A DNA stretch of 64,000 nt from Rhynchonema sp. JSB1_4 (taxonomy: Eukaryota > Nematoda > Chromadorea > Monhysterida > Xyalidae). The notes below the pieces were generated by a model. It saw only the letters and a program-made list of their open reading frames with translations, was not told the DNA's origin and did not search any database. The stretch spans positions 60,388-124,387 of the forward strand of contig JASAMV010008029.1 of the NCBI GenBank assembly GCA_030248065.1, in the 5' to 3' direction. A program made the translations under genes and the position numbers. Below, one piece after another: positions 13,466-24,296 of the stretch; position 1 is the first letter of the stretch; each line of letters begins with the position of its first letter.

Positions 13466-14167
13466 ATGCGTCACTTTCACTACATCGTTTTACTGATGAT
13501 GTTGTTGGCATACGGTAGTCGATCGACCGATCCGATCATCAAGCACGATAATCGAGCTCCTATAACTGATCACGATACCGATGGATTCGCGATGGAACAG
13601 GACGTGCAAATCGGGCCACCCGTTTCACCAGTGCGCAACCCACCACAACGACCCGTGCAACCCGCCGACTATGACGACGACTACCCACAGCCACCGCAGC
13701 CACCCATGCAACCCGCACCCGTCCACATGGCAGTTCCCAGTCAGCCACCCGACCCTCCAAACCCGCCAAGGAGGGCCTACAGCCGCAAGGTCACCCCAGA
13801 AGAGCCCAAATATGCCTCGAAGCACCAAGGGTTCAACAATAATGGTTGTCAATCCACGATGCTGGCGATGATGACAATCGGCCTGATCCTATTGTTGACC
13901 AACAACATCCTGGGCACATTGTACTGTTTCTATTTGTACAAAAAGTTGACTGCCATCGAATCCCTGGCCATGCAGACGCAGGACAAGCTCACCCATCATA
14001 TGAAACATCAGCCGTCGAGCGGCGGCGGCAGCCATCACGGCACGTGGGCACGCAACACGAGCTTCCATGACAATGAGAAAAGTGTGCGGGAGGACGTGTC
14101 GGTACGAAGCTCGAAGAAGGCGCCCAGACATTCGCAGGACAAAAGCGATAACAAAGATGGTTGGTGA
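13466..14167 (+). CDS. Proline-rich single-pass membrane protein, uncharacterised
   Basis: Single-exon frame of 233 residues from the chosen ATG. Translation could start 19 codons upstream at 13409, but that start is not ATG and would spoil the signal peptide. The N-terminus MRHFHYIVLLMMLLAYGSRS looks like a signal peptide. Residues about 35-115 form an acidic, Pro/Gln-rich ectodomain (YPQPPQPPMQP). A membrane segment follows (MLAMMTIGLILLLTNNILG, then LYCFYLYKK), and a Ser/Lys/His-rich cytoplasmic tail ends in DNKDGW. No family recognised. The coding sequence contains TGAAACATC at 14001 (read as MKHQ). Confidence 0.6.
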   Translation: MRHFHYIVLLMMLLAYGSRSTDPIIKHDNRAPITDHDTDGFAMEQDVQIGPPVSPVRNPPQRPVQPADYDDDYPQPPQPPMQPAPVHMAVPSQPPDPPNPPRRAYSRKVTPEEPKYASKHQGFNNNGCQSTMLAMMTIGLILLLTNNILGTLYCFYLYKKLTAIESLAMQTQDKLTHHMKHQPSSGGGSHHGTWARNTSFHDNEKSVREDVSVRSSKKAPRHSQDKSDNKDGW

Positions 14168-14698
14168 TGATGTAGTATACCGAAGTTTTGCACATCAAGT
14201 CCCGGGACCTCTAATGGGAAATTGGTGAAAAATGGGCCCTATCCGACACGAAAGATAAGATCCAATCCGAGCCCCTGGGGCTTTAACCCGTTTGGTTTGG
14301 TTTAGGCGGAAAATTGGCTGTTTTCAACATTCGTTGATGGAGCCATTTTAGAACAGCATTTTCACATTCTGCAACCGTATTTGAGCACGACTATGATGAT
14401 CTTCATCTATACGTGGTAAGCAAACCAAAAAAAAACAACGGAAAAGTACAATATTTGGTCGCTGATAGACCGATCTGAAAGATCTAGGCAACTTTACTGC
14501 TGGTTAAAAAGTTGACATTTCGGACTGGTCCAGACAAAATAAATCCTATTAGAGCCCCCGCGGGGTCTGTTCGGAGGGGGTATTTATGTGGAAAACTCAT
14601 TTATGCAATAGTCGACTAGGTTCGGAAGTTCGGGCCGGATTCATTTTCGGGTTGGAAAATTTAGGCTCGGCTTGTGATATATGGTTGATTCCGTATCT
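14168..14698. other. Non-coding stretch, nothing recognised
   Basis: No exon or repeat recognised between the membrane-protein gene and the minisatellite element. An AATAAA at about 14539 could serve as a poly-A signal. Confidence 0.4.
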
Positions 14699-15115
14699 TT
14701 TCGGTCCAGCGTACTTTTCGGTCCACAGAACTTTTCGGTTCATGTAACCTTTCGGTCCAGGTGCTTTTCGGTCCACTCACTTTACGGTCCAAGTACCTTT
14801 CGGTCCATGTACATTTAGGTCCAGGTACGTTTCGGTCCATGTACTTTTCGGTCCAGGTACCTTTCGGTCCAGGTACTTTTCGGTCCAGGTACCTTTCGGT
14901 CCAGGTACTTTTCGGTCCAGGTACTTTTCGGTCCACAACATCTATTTGAATTCCAGTGTAAAATGCGCATACTACTTACAGAGTCATCATCGATTGTCAG
15001 ACTTGCAGCTGCGTTCTATTATGCGGCTAACCAAAGTCGACTTTGGTAAATGTTGGCTAGCGTAGTGCAGATCATAAAATTGGTTAACAGTATAGTTATT
15101 CTCATGCCAACTTCT
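14699..15115 (+). repeat. Element B copy 4
   Basis: Minisatellite at 14699-14936 with the standard lead-in. The conserved right flank (14937-15115) carries the palindrome AAGTCGACTTTGG and GTTAACAGTATAGTTATTCTC. This flank is the reverse complement of the flank of copy 5 at 21321-21500, so this is the best single view of the element. Confidence 0.92.
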
Positions 15116-15158
15116 CGTCAGTGTGAAATCACACGTTAATTCAGTGGTACTCAGCGAC

Positions 15159-15455
15159 CAACTTACTCTTTCTATACAAAAAGTCATGGTCATGGTCTGG
15201 GACCGGTCTCAGACATGGAGTTACGAAGTCGGCGATAGCACCACCGTGTTTCTCGAGTGCGAAGCCCGCATAAACAACCTTAACATTTCTGGTAACCCAA
15301 CTTTTCGGCGAAATTTTACTTCGGGAAGCACTCTTTCCATACAAAAAGTCGCGGTCATGGTCTGGAACCGATTTCAGTTGTGAAGTTACGAAGTCGGCAA
15401 TAGCACCATCGTGTTTCTCGAGCACGAAAACCCTATTTGAGATACTAACATTCCT
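15159..15455. repeat. Tandem duplication, unit about 165 bp
   Basis: ACTCTTTCTATACAAAAAGTC through the GTTTCTCGAG and GAA segments at 15164-15262 is repeated with about 10% divergence at 15330-15427. No coding potential recognised. Confidence 0.75.
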
Positions 15456-16422
15456 GTTGTTAAGTAATGTCTGGGCCCTGACTGGTACTTCGTGGGGAAA
15501 AAAGGAAAGAACGTTTTAACAAAAATGTCGACTGTATCTTGCCCGCATTCGCGCGTGCGGGACTGCAGCGGGACGAAATTTTGCGTGAGCATTTTGAGCT
15601 ACGGTATATACCTTGTGTGCAAGTTTGAGCTGATTCGGTTAAGTATTGTTGTAATAGCGCACGATTACATTTTCAAAAAGCGCACTATAGGGAATCAAGC
15701 ATAATGTCGCTTTAGCACTACCGTGCTAACTCCGATATACATTGGCTACATATAGCACAAGCGTTGATTGATACTGAGCCATGAACAAATCACAAAAAGT
15801 TATTGCTAAAATCTCAGTTTCTTAGTAAAAAATGAAAATACGATACCAGAACCACAATATCGATGTTAGATTAGAACACATTCCAAGCAAAGGTCCCGTC
15901 CTGTATGATCTTGTCCTGGGCACTGATGTACTTCTTGAGCCTGCAAAACTGGTCGGACCTTTCTTGGTCACGTCGACGTTTAATTTTTGCATTGAGCATT
16001 ACCTATTTCTAAATTTACTGGTGATGCCATTGGCTTCGACCAGCTTAAAATTACAATCCCAGAGACCTGAAATGAGCAACTTTTACACTGGTCGAAATTA
16101 GTGGCTCCAGTAAGTCTCTTCATTTGAGTTTAGCAACGGTGTACCTGTGGTTGTGGGTGGAATCAGTTCTTGATGGTGTTTTCATGGAATCGCATGCCAC
16201 AGTGCAAAACACCATCATAAATCTCTTCATATTCTTCATGCAAACAACGACACGTGACCAAAATAGTTCCGATCCGATCCTATTTCACCAAGTGTGTCAC
16301 GGGGCAAAACAGGGGTTTCGAAAGACAGCAGCCACTTCAATTGACATTCGCTGAGGGCAGTGTGGGCCTAATTATAAAAATGGAAAGTTGTGACAGATTA
16401 ATATTATCTATTAGTAGAAGAC

Positions 16423-16470
16423 AAGCCTAAGCCTAAGCCCATGCCCAAGCCTAGGCCTAAGCCTGAGCCA
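16423..16470. repeat. Degenerate interstitial telomere-like tract (TTAGGC)n
   Basis: Repeats of CCTAAG and variants (CCTAAGCCTAAGCCC, CCTAGGCCTAAGCC). GCCTAA is the complement of TTAGGC, the telomere unit of most nematodes. The tract abuts the outer end of repeat A copy 2. Confidence 0.7.
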
Positions 16471-16488
16471 GCTGACAAAGAGATCAAT

Positions 16489-17757
16489 AGCTGCCTTCAG
16501 TAACCGCTGTTTTGTCCCCCGCTGTTTTGTCCCGCGCTGTTTTGTCTCCCGCTGTTTTGTCAACCCAGTGTTGTCCTAACCCATCACCAAGTTTATATCG
16601 CTCACTTTTTTTGTGCTTTCAAGCGGAGACTAGCAGTGTCATAATCAGACCTCGGCCCGAAGAGGGACAAGATTTCTTCTCCCTCCCCCTCCCCCCCCCC
16701 GATAGATTCAGGCTGGGAAAACAATTTGGTGAAAAATGGGTCAAGGTGGTGCTTTGGGTCGGGGAATCCGAATCTATTTGGTCACGTGACCCTTGGGGAC
16801 TTTTTGGGGGTCGAAATTGAGTTGATACGTACGGCGCAGTGAAGATGTGTGGTACGTGGTAGTGAAACATCACGCACGAGTTTTATGCAACCAAAACACA
16901 CAGCATACATACACTCTTTTATAGTGAGCAGGCACTTTCGGGCGCTGTTCGCTTTTCATGCCTGCCGGTGCCGAGATATGTTTTTGGTGATTTTGTTTTC
17001 TGATTGTAACTTTGGAAACAGGGGCCAACCAAATCTTTCAACAAAAATGAGACAAAACATCAGAAAATACTCAGCAAACAATTTCCAGAAAATAACGGCA
17101 AACTTAAAAATTGCAAAAAGCTGCGCATGAGACGACGTTGGATTTGAACTGGGGGCACAGGCCGAGCGGTGTCAGCTGGAAGCCGACCCATCTCATCCCC
17201 AGTCCTCGTCTACAACGTACGCCTCCTAGTGTGGTGTTGTTTCGCTTGTTGTGCTCTTGCTTTACAGCGCGCACTCCTGTGGGCCACAGGAGCTGTGCTG
17301 AGCGGTCGTCTAAAGATTGCTTTTATTATTTAGGTGGGTCGGTGAAACAGAATGGTGTTGGTAGCGTTGCATAATTAATCAATACTGCTGCAGTGTGCCC
17401 ATGTTTGTTCTTTGCGTGTGCAAACACACACACACGCACACACACACACACACACAGTGAGCAGAGACAAGCAATAATAATGCACGTGCATCTTGCTAGA
17501 TCAGGGTGCCTCTTGCACACACATACAGCCTGTATGTGAGCACACCTGTGTACTGCAGCCTGGTGGTGAGTAAATTTATGACCGTTTTGTGACTGATGCG
17601 TGTCACTTCAGTCTCAACTCCAGTTCACACAGTGTGCTCTGGAAAACTGTCAACCTTCCGCAGCCAGAAGAAACACTTCACAATTCAATTTCAATTTATC
17701 GTTTGCATCCAGTATCGACACACACATGACAGAAGTCACAACGACAAAAGTGTGAAG
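16489..17757 (-). mobile_element. Repeat A copy 2
   Basis: Reverse-orientation copy of 1651-2904. It carries the GACAAAACAGCGGG-type units (16500-16565), the C-rich run near 16690, the tRNA-like segment near 17140 and an expanded (CA)n (17423-17457). The C-run and CA-run lengths differ from copy 1; otherwise the copies are very close, which implies recent activity or duplication. Confidence 0.8.
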
Positions 17758-17928
17758 GCGAATGCCAGAAAAAGATGAAAAATCAAATGAACCGGCACCT
17801 TGAAGTGACTTCACGACGAATATTCACAAAAGTGTAACATTTTCGCGCGCCACGCGCGCATGAGCGTATTTTGTGTAGCATTTGGCTTAAAATCGGCGAA
17901 TTAAACATAAGCGCAAGATAAAAACGAT

Positions 17929-18850
17929 TAATGTACACGCATCTTTCACAATTATCGCCGTACCTGTGATTTGAACAGGCAAAGTTTTGTGACACGAAAT
18001 CCCCATCAGCCGCTTGTTGAATGAGATTTCACCGCGAAATTTCACCGATTCCAGCATAATGCTCAACGGTGCTGGAGTCCGGCAGAATTTACGTCCGAAG
18101 TAAGGTATACAGTCCCCGGCTCAGGGGTTGGGCAAAAAAGGTTTTTGAAAAAAAAATTTTTTTTTAATTTTTCGGGGGAACAAAATGTTCTGAAACGTCC
18201 AAAAATGGCCTTTTTGGGGGTTATCTTTTGTCATTTCTTCTCAAGGGTCGAAAAATTTTCTTCACAAAATCTCTTTTGGGGCATGTATTTGGTATCTAAG
18301 ATGCCCCAAATGATGTTATTATACCTTCCCGTGATACATGTGACATAGTATGCATGTACCTACATGGTACTTTGATGTCATACCCCATCAGGTCGGTCAT
18401 ATACGGCTGATTCAGCTACCCGACAAGTATTTCTGCAGCTTACTTTCTCAATTCTGTGTGGTTTATGAGTGAATCTTGCTTATTCGACCACAAACTGTTG
18501 TGTCTGATACCACAGAGCAGCAATCATAGGTCCATATCAAGCACAGACTGTTGGATCGCACCGAAATGACGTAAACACCCATCATAAGTGATGCAAACCA
18601 AGTCACAAAAGTGAGTTGTCAATTAAAGTTGCATTTTTTTCGCGTTTTTGCGCGTTTTTTAGGCAAATTTGGTAAAATTTTCCCGATTCTCAGACTTTTT
18701 AAAAAAAATTTAAAAAAAAACGCTCAAAAAAATTTTTTTTCCAACCCTGCCCCGGTTTATTCTTTTGCAGATGATTTATGGTTATGGACATAAAATGTTG
18801 TACCAGGTTCAATTATGCAACACCACATCTCTGCCTGCACTTCGTTTGGG
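17929..18850 (+). repeat. Repeat C, second copy, split by an insertion
   Basis: 17929-18114 and 18753-18850 together match 4276-4562. They are separated by a 638-bp insert, annotated separately. Confidence 0.8.
18115..18752. mobile_element. Insertion with short inverted ends and A/T homopolymer arms
   Basis: The left end reads GGCTCAGGGGTTGGGCAAAAAA and the reverse complement of the right end reads GGCAGGGTTGGAAAAAAAA, so the ends are inverted repeats. A/T-rich arms (AAAAAAAAATTTTTTTTT near 18150; the pairing partner is near 18700-18740) could form hairpins. Compared with the empty site at about 4460, the flanks rejoin at a short CCGG-like target. No transposase; non-autonomous DNA element by inference. 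Confidence 0.65.
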
Positions 18851-18859
18851 TCCGGGGAC

Positions 18860-19020
18860 AGTTCCTCGCGCTGCGACTTTTCCTTGCCTGTGTCAGTTCC
18901 TCGCGTGGGAAAGTTCCTCACGTGAAGCCAGATTCTCCTCGCGCTGCGACTTTTCCTCGCGTGTGCTACCGTACCTGGACAGATTGACCCCAGGAAACTT
19001 CCTCGCGTGCGTGAGCGGTG
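18860..19020. repeat. Diverged repeat of a CCTCGCG-containing unit
   Basis: TTCCTCGCG and TTTTCCTCGCG variants recur at spacings of about 15-30 bp. A diverged, inverted set (CGCGAGGAAA, CGCAAGGAAA) is at 21085-21180. Confidence 0.5.
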
Positions 19021-19416
19021 ACCAAGGGCAACCAACCCATCAGTATTTCGATTAATGGATTGTTGCGAATGTATATGCTGGTTCAATATTAACTGTTTTG
19101 TTTATTCCACAGGTATTTGCTCAAATTAAAAAGAACCGATTGAAACTTCGATACAACATTTTGCAACATAACCAGAATACAACACGTGTACAATATACAT
19201 GTTAACATGTACACAAAATATAAAAAACCAACATTTGACACGATACACTGGAGAAACACAAAATAAAGCAAACCGATCATATCATTGATTCCCAAGATAA
19301 AGCAAAGAGACAGACTAAGGGGAGAGCAAAACAAAACACAATGAAAGGAAGATAACGAAAATGAAACAATATAGTGGTAGAAAATGAAAATGCCATGTGA
19401 AACATCAACCAGGCAA

Positions 19417-20401
19417 TTAGCGCGTGTTTGTACTGACAAGCTGTGTGATGTTTCACTGCTCTAAACTTCTAAAACACCGTAAAGTGTACCAACTTACACA
19501 CAGTGACTCTGGGAGACGTCTGTCGTTGGCAAAATCGTGGATGCGCTGCAATCCAGTTGACGCGTTTCTCGACAGCGTTCTCCTAGCAACGTTGTAATCG
19601 GGCAACTGGTCCACAATCTGCCTGATTTTCGATGGTTGACCAGCGTACTGATTTCGGACTTGGTCGGTCATGTTGTCCCAGGCCTTTAGTGGCACCTGAC
19701 CATTTGTTTGTAGTTCTTTGCATTTTTGCCTGAAACATCAGCGCGAGTTAGTTGCTCTCATGCAAATTGATCTGATGAGACCCAATAAAGACAAGACTGT
19801 GGAGAAAGACTTGGGGACTCGAACCTGTACTTCTGTCTGCTCACAACCGCAACCTCCTTTTGTTTGAACGTGCAACAATGTGGATTTCCCTGTTTGTCGT
19901 GCTCCGGGTAATCGGGGTCGGTGTCCACGAATCGTCCATTTTTGACCGACACCCTAGCGATCTTCAGATTCTTGTAGTCTTGTTTGTTCTTCTTCTGATC
20001 AATCGCTTTCTGTTTCTGAAAACAAATAAAGATGAAAGGTATGGAACACAAGACAAGACATGACACATGACCACAAGAACGACCATGCCAAAAATGGTAA
20101 TCAATGCTCAGTGTCACCTTATAATCTACTCACTTCTGTCGATGGGCATGATAACAGCGCTAAACTAGTCAAAGAATCCAATCATAACCGTACCCAATGT
20201 GCTTTCTCACATCCAAGACATGCACAGCGTTGCGTTCCATTCTTGTACGTGTTCCTGACTGCGAATTCGTACACAACGTCACGATGCCGGGCTGAGTGAA
20301 ACGGGAAAATTGTTGCGTCTTTTCTGACATTCAAATGGTCCTGGATCGCTGGACCGAAGTCTCTGCCCTTGTTACGGGCTTGCGTTCCGAACATTCCAAT
20401 G
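19417..20401 (-). CDS. Uncharacterised Cys/His-containing protein, 5' exons not found
   Basis: Exons in transcription order: 20401-20194, 20015-19831, 19729-19498, 19440-19417, ending in TAA at 19417-19419. Phases agree (1, 0, 2, 0). The first visible exon encodes IGMFGTQARNKGRDFGPA, then RDVVYEFAVRNTYKNG and QRCACLGCEKAHW. The next has KNLKIARVSVKNGRFVDTD, then PEHDKQGNPHCC. The pattern CxCxxC, about 50 residues, then H and CC resembles the zinc-binding core of FLYWCH-like or MULE-associated domains, which are common in nematodes; this is a loose resemblance. The third exon is basic and helical (ARRTLSRNASTGLQRIHDF). The acceptors of the last two exons both contain the recurring GATGTTTCA/TGAAACATC motif. 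No start codon was placed; it should lie above 20401. Confidence 0.5.
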
Positions 20402-21084
20402 CTGAAAAGCGGAAAAATAAACATCAAAAAAGATTTTCAGATGCGCAAAGAAAGCAAAAGCACAGCACTGCGTTGCAAACAACACTGGCTGACAAGGCAC
20501 ACAATGTGCACGCACAGGCCGCCAGTCTCAAGTTTGAACATAATCCGTTGACTGTTAATGTTGCAAAAGGGTGTGAGGCGGTTGTTCAAATTCTGTATTC
20601 GCGTCGTGTACATCCTCTGGCTGATCCTCGGCAGTGTTTACGTGCGTGTGCGCTTGGCTGCAACATCTTGATGGTGGTGGTGTCTTGGGTACATACTGTA
20701 TACATGTGCATGCAATTGCTGTTGATGGCTTCACGGCTTCCCACTTGTTCAGATAGCATTGTACTTTGCACCATCGCACGCAGATGGAGCAGCGGATTCC
20801 ATTGATACATACTTTTCATACCATCGCACGTTTCTATCTCCCACCATAAGCTTAATCTCCGCAACTTTGCAAAAAGTCACTTTCAGTAAAGTAGGTAATA
20901 AACGAGCTGTGAACACAAATATGCAAGTTTTTATTTATTTCGTGTTTCGCGCCAACTTCGTGGTTCTTTCTGCAATGGGTTAGTAGGTATCTGGAAGCTG
21001 AAGTCATGCGGAGATTTTGATAGCTTCATGGCTTGCTTATGGTGATTGATAAGGAGGAAACTACAAATATTCCTTAACTATGGA

Positions 21085-21180
21085 CGCGAGGAAGTGTCGC
21101 AGCACGAGGAAAATGTACGCAAGGAAAAGTCACACGCGATGAGAATGTTCACGCAAGGAACTTTCTCACGCGAGGAAATG
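21085..21180. repeat. Inverted, diverged copies of the CCTCGCG unit
   Basis: CGCGAGGAAA-like units at about 20-bp spacing, the reverse of the set at 18860-19020. Confidence 0.45.
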
Positions 21181-21269
21181 ACACATAATCTTCGTTTGTA
21201 TACGTATATACAGTATACATAATCCGTTTGTATATGTTCTTTGTTGAAGGATAATAACATGGCACGAGC

Positions 21270-21604
21270 AAAAAAGTTGGTCGCTGAGTACCACTGAATA
21301 ACGTGTGATTTCACACTGACGAGAAGGTGGCATGAGAATAACTATACTGTTAACCAATTTTATGATCTGCACTACGCTAGCCAACATTTACCAAAGTCGA
21401 CTTTGGTTAGCCGCATAATAGAACGCAGCTGTAAGTCTGACCATCGATGATGACTCTGTAAGTAGTATGCGCATCTTACACTGGAATTCAAATAGATGTT
21501 GTGGACCGAAAAGTACCTGGACCGAAAAGTACCTGGACCGAAAGGTACCTGGGCCGAAAAGTACCTGGACCGAAAAGGACGCTGGACCGAAAAGATACGG
21601 AATC
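21270..21604 (-). repeat. Element B copy 5
   Basis: The flank 21270-21500 is the reverse complement of the right flank of copy 4, including GTTGGTCGCTGAGTACCACTG. The minisatellite (21501-21597) has only six units, the shortest array. The end GATACGGAATC matches the other copies. Confidence 0.92.
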
Positions 21605-21830
21605 ATATGGTTCGCATATGGTTCCCTGTATGTTTACACAAATTGGTCCAGGTATACTTTGTAAGTCCGATTTATATGTGATCGCTCGCACTACCAATAC
21701 CGTTCTTATCCGATCACCAAGTTCGATATCGAGGATATGCACACGCTGTCAACGACATGTGTCAACCACCCCACAATAAGCCAACAAATCACTTTCTAGC
21801 AGCGTTCGGATCGCAAGCCAAGTACTACAT

Positions 21831-21906
21831 GGATAGATACCGTCAAAAGGCTGCGTTGGCCGAAGTGTACGGGCTTAATCTGGCTCAGGGACTGGCAGTC
21901 GCTTGA
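21831..21906 (+). CDS. Possible terminal coding exon, unrecognised
   Basis: After the acceptor TTTCTAGCAG, a frame reads FGSQAKYYMDRYRQKAALAE and then VYGLNLAQGLAVA followed by TGA. The exon is preceded by motifs GATCACCAAG and GTCAACCACC, as seen upstream of several certain acceptors. No upstream exon was found, so this may be a chance frame. Confidence 0.3.
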
Positions 21907-22054
21907 AAATCAGGTAAAATCTCGGACGATGGGAGTTTTTCAGCAAAAATGTGTGGATAATAATGCTTTCGCTATTATCTTAGCCCATTGTTCTTGATTT
22001 TGCCTGATTTTTGCCTCTGAAATTTTCTCAGAGCTTCCCTCAATTTTTTTTCAG

Positions 22055-22211
22055 GCAACAACCTGAAGACTCCCAACAAAGCGTCAAGGAAATTGAGTCC
22101 AAAACTCTCAAAGGATGGAAAAATTATGTAGTGATTGCAATGTTATTCGCAAGCTGCTTTTCGTTTTACATCTTGATGATTTTGTCACATGCACGTTTTG
22201 AAATTCATTAA
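22055..22211 (+). CDS. Possible short exon with one membrane segment
   Basis: After a TTTTTTTTCAG acceptor, a frame encodes QQPEDSQQSVKEIESKTLKG, then a hydrophobic stretch VVIAMLFASCFSFYILMIL and the tail SHARFEIH with a TAA stop. It reads as a tail-anchored C-terminus. It does not join in phase to the candidate exon at 21831, so the parent gene is unknown. Confidence 0.35.
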
Positions 22212-23398
22212 CCGTCGTGGTTTTGAATCACTACTCTTTCCAAGTTCGTTGTATTATGCATACTGCAGGACTAACTTAAACTTTGTTGATGTTTGTCAAC
22301 TTATCATGGGTTATTCGTTTCATTTGATGCCTAATCGTAACCTGTATAGGCTGTACATACCTTAGAAACTCATCCAGTTTGGAAGGTTGGTTCCCTGTCC
22401 GTCGGATGAGTGATTTGACATGAGTAGCACAATCAGTCGAAGGCAAAGCTTCCATAGTTTTTGCGTTAAAATATCACACGAGATGAAATATCACCAACCT
22501 AGAGCTAATGCATAGGAAAAGAAAGATTTTGCGATAACGGTGTCATTGTGCTGAAGAGCCGATGGGCGCAATTTTTTGTTGTCCGGCACATACTATTAGC
22601 TCCAGTCTCTTGATGTTTCATTCCATTCAATCATGTTTTAAAACAAAAACCTGTCGACTCTGACATGCTGTATCTTTATGTCAAAATACTCATCCGACGC
22701 TAATGGTTGCATTCCTAATCTTGGTAACCCTGGTGTAGCCATGCCAACATGTATGTATATGTCTACAGGCTATCTTGAACGTGATTTACTTTTTTCTCTT
22801 GTTTTCTACGTTACTTTTTTTCCCAATGCAACATAGTCCCTCAAAGTACACCGCATTTATATGTATGTACCTCCTGCATCACGTGAACTAAAGGATTCTA
22901 TTGCAAAGACGCAGCTCACCAAAAGCAACAAAATATCCATGCATAGACAAGTTTAACGAGCTCATGCTCTTCTCAGTTGCCGGATACGCTGGATCTCACC
23001 TAGGCTAATCGTAGTGTGGTTAAGGTTAAAGGGCAGCACTCCGAGTGAAGGTGATAAAATTTTATCAACTGCAGCGATTTTGGACCTTATCGGCCTGAAA
23101 GTAGCACAATTTTACCAGAATCAACGACTTGCGTCAACCAGCTTACAATCAGTCGCTTATTTGCAAAGCCAACCATTTTGTGTGCCATTTTCATCCATAA
23201 TAAAGAAGTTTCTAACCATACGTCACCATTGAAGGTTATCGTATAGTCTTGCCAAACTTGTAAAATAAGACATCAGGAAGTCAGGCTTCTGTATTACAAG
23301 TCAGCTCATCGTTTGGACGGTGTTATCAACTTGGGTGGTCCTGCAAGAGGAATTTGCAATTCCTTAAAACTAAATTCCAGGTTGTATAACTCACAGTC
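22212..23398. other. Intergenic, nothing recognised
   Basis: No exon, repeat or RNA gene recognised. It contains one GATGTTTCA at 22612. Confidence 0.4.
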
Positions 23399-23803
23399 AT
23401 GTCAACAACAACATCAACAACAACAACAACGGTCGGATTACGGCTGAGCGCACTGGCCGTCGTGCTGAGCGCGCTGATGTTTCACTCGACCTACATAAAA
23501 GTATCAGCGTCGGAGGTGACCGCGAGAGCAGGCAGTGACACAACCGAAAGTCCGACGGAGTCGACGTCAACAGACATGGGCCCCAACGACTGCATAGACT
23601 TTGACGACCGAGGGACCAAGATTGTCGTACCTTGCGAGGCGCCCAAGCCGCAAGAGTGTGACAACATTATCGTCTGTCAACCAGTGCTCGTCATTGTGTG
23701 CGTGCTGTTTGCTCTGATCATTATTGGCGCCGTGCCAATTGCGCTCTACTTCACACGCAAGTCAACCGGACACGGCGATGTCAGCATGATGCACGGGCTT
23801 TGA
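23399..23803 (+). CDS. Small type I membrane protein, uncharacterised
   Basis: Single-exon frame of 134 residues starting at ATG 23399. A Thr-rich N-terminus (STTTSTTTTT) precedes a hydrophobic signal (LRLSALAVVLSALMFHSTYI). A short Ser/Thr-rich ectodomain follows with four cysteines in a compact block (NDCIDFDD, VVPCEAPKPQECDNIIVCQ), likely two disulphides. One membrane span (PVLVIVCVLFALIIIGAVPI, then ALYF) and a short tail RKSTGHGDVSMMHGL end the protein. No family recognised. GATGTTTCA at 23476 falls inside the signal peptide codons (LMFHS). It resembles the gene at 13466 in layout (intronless, signal, low-complexity ectodomain, one span) but not in sequence. Confidence 0.6.
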   Translation: MSTTTSTTTTTVGLRLSALAVVLSALMFHSTYIKVSASEVTARAGSDTTESPTESTSTDMGPNDCIDFDDRGTKIVVPCEAPKPQECDNIIVCQPVLVIVCVLFALIIIGAVPIALYFTRKSTGHGDVSMMHGL

Positions 23804-24159
23804 TCGTACAGTAACCCAGGTATATCAAACTTGGTGATCCGTCAGGATCTGACATGGTGGCTGATATTACAGCGGTCAACTCAAGTGGTCAAATCACGTC
23901 GTCAGCTTACAGCAGCCCCGAGTGAGCAATAGAAATCGGGGCATGCGCGGTAGCGCATGTCCCATATGGTTGTCCGGAGTTAGTGCCGGCAGAAAAAAAT
24001 TTCACTGGCCAGTAATTCCACAACAAAGCACCGATAGTTTCAATATTTAAGCACAAGGTGCCTTGGGCCACCCTACATCTGCATTCAAAATTTGACGTTG
24101 ATCGGTACCGGCGTCGTGGAGTTACGGTACCCAACGCCTCTCAAAAAGTGCAAAAACGT

Positions 24160-24165
24160 TCTTCT

Positions 24166-24201
<36 letters not shown>

Positions 24202-24207
24202 TTTTTT
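24160..24207. repeat. (CTTT)n microsatellite
   Basis: About nine CTTT units ending in a T run. Confidence 0.95.
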
Positions 24208-24296
24208 CCGGCAAAATGTTCGTTCAAAACTCAGGGATACATCGGACGAGAAATCTGCCGCGGCACCGGGGGTTTTGAAGGTCGAGAAACTCGGTG

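Noticed and set aside
19806..19832. tRNA B-box-like GGTTCGAGTCC on the minus strand
   Set aside because: It lies just inside the intron after a donor of the minus-strand gene and has no A box or cloverleaf at tRNA spacing.
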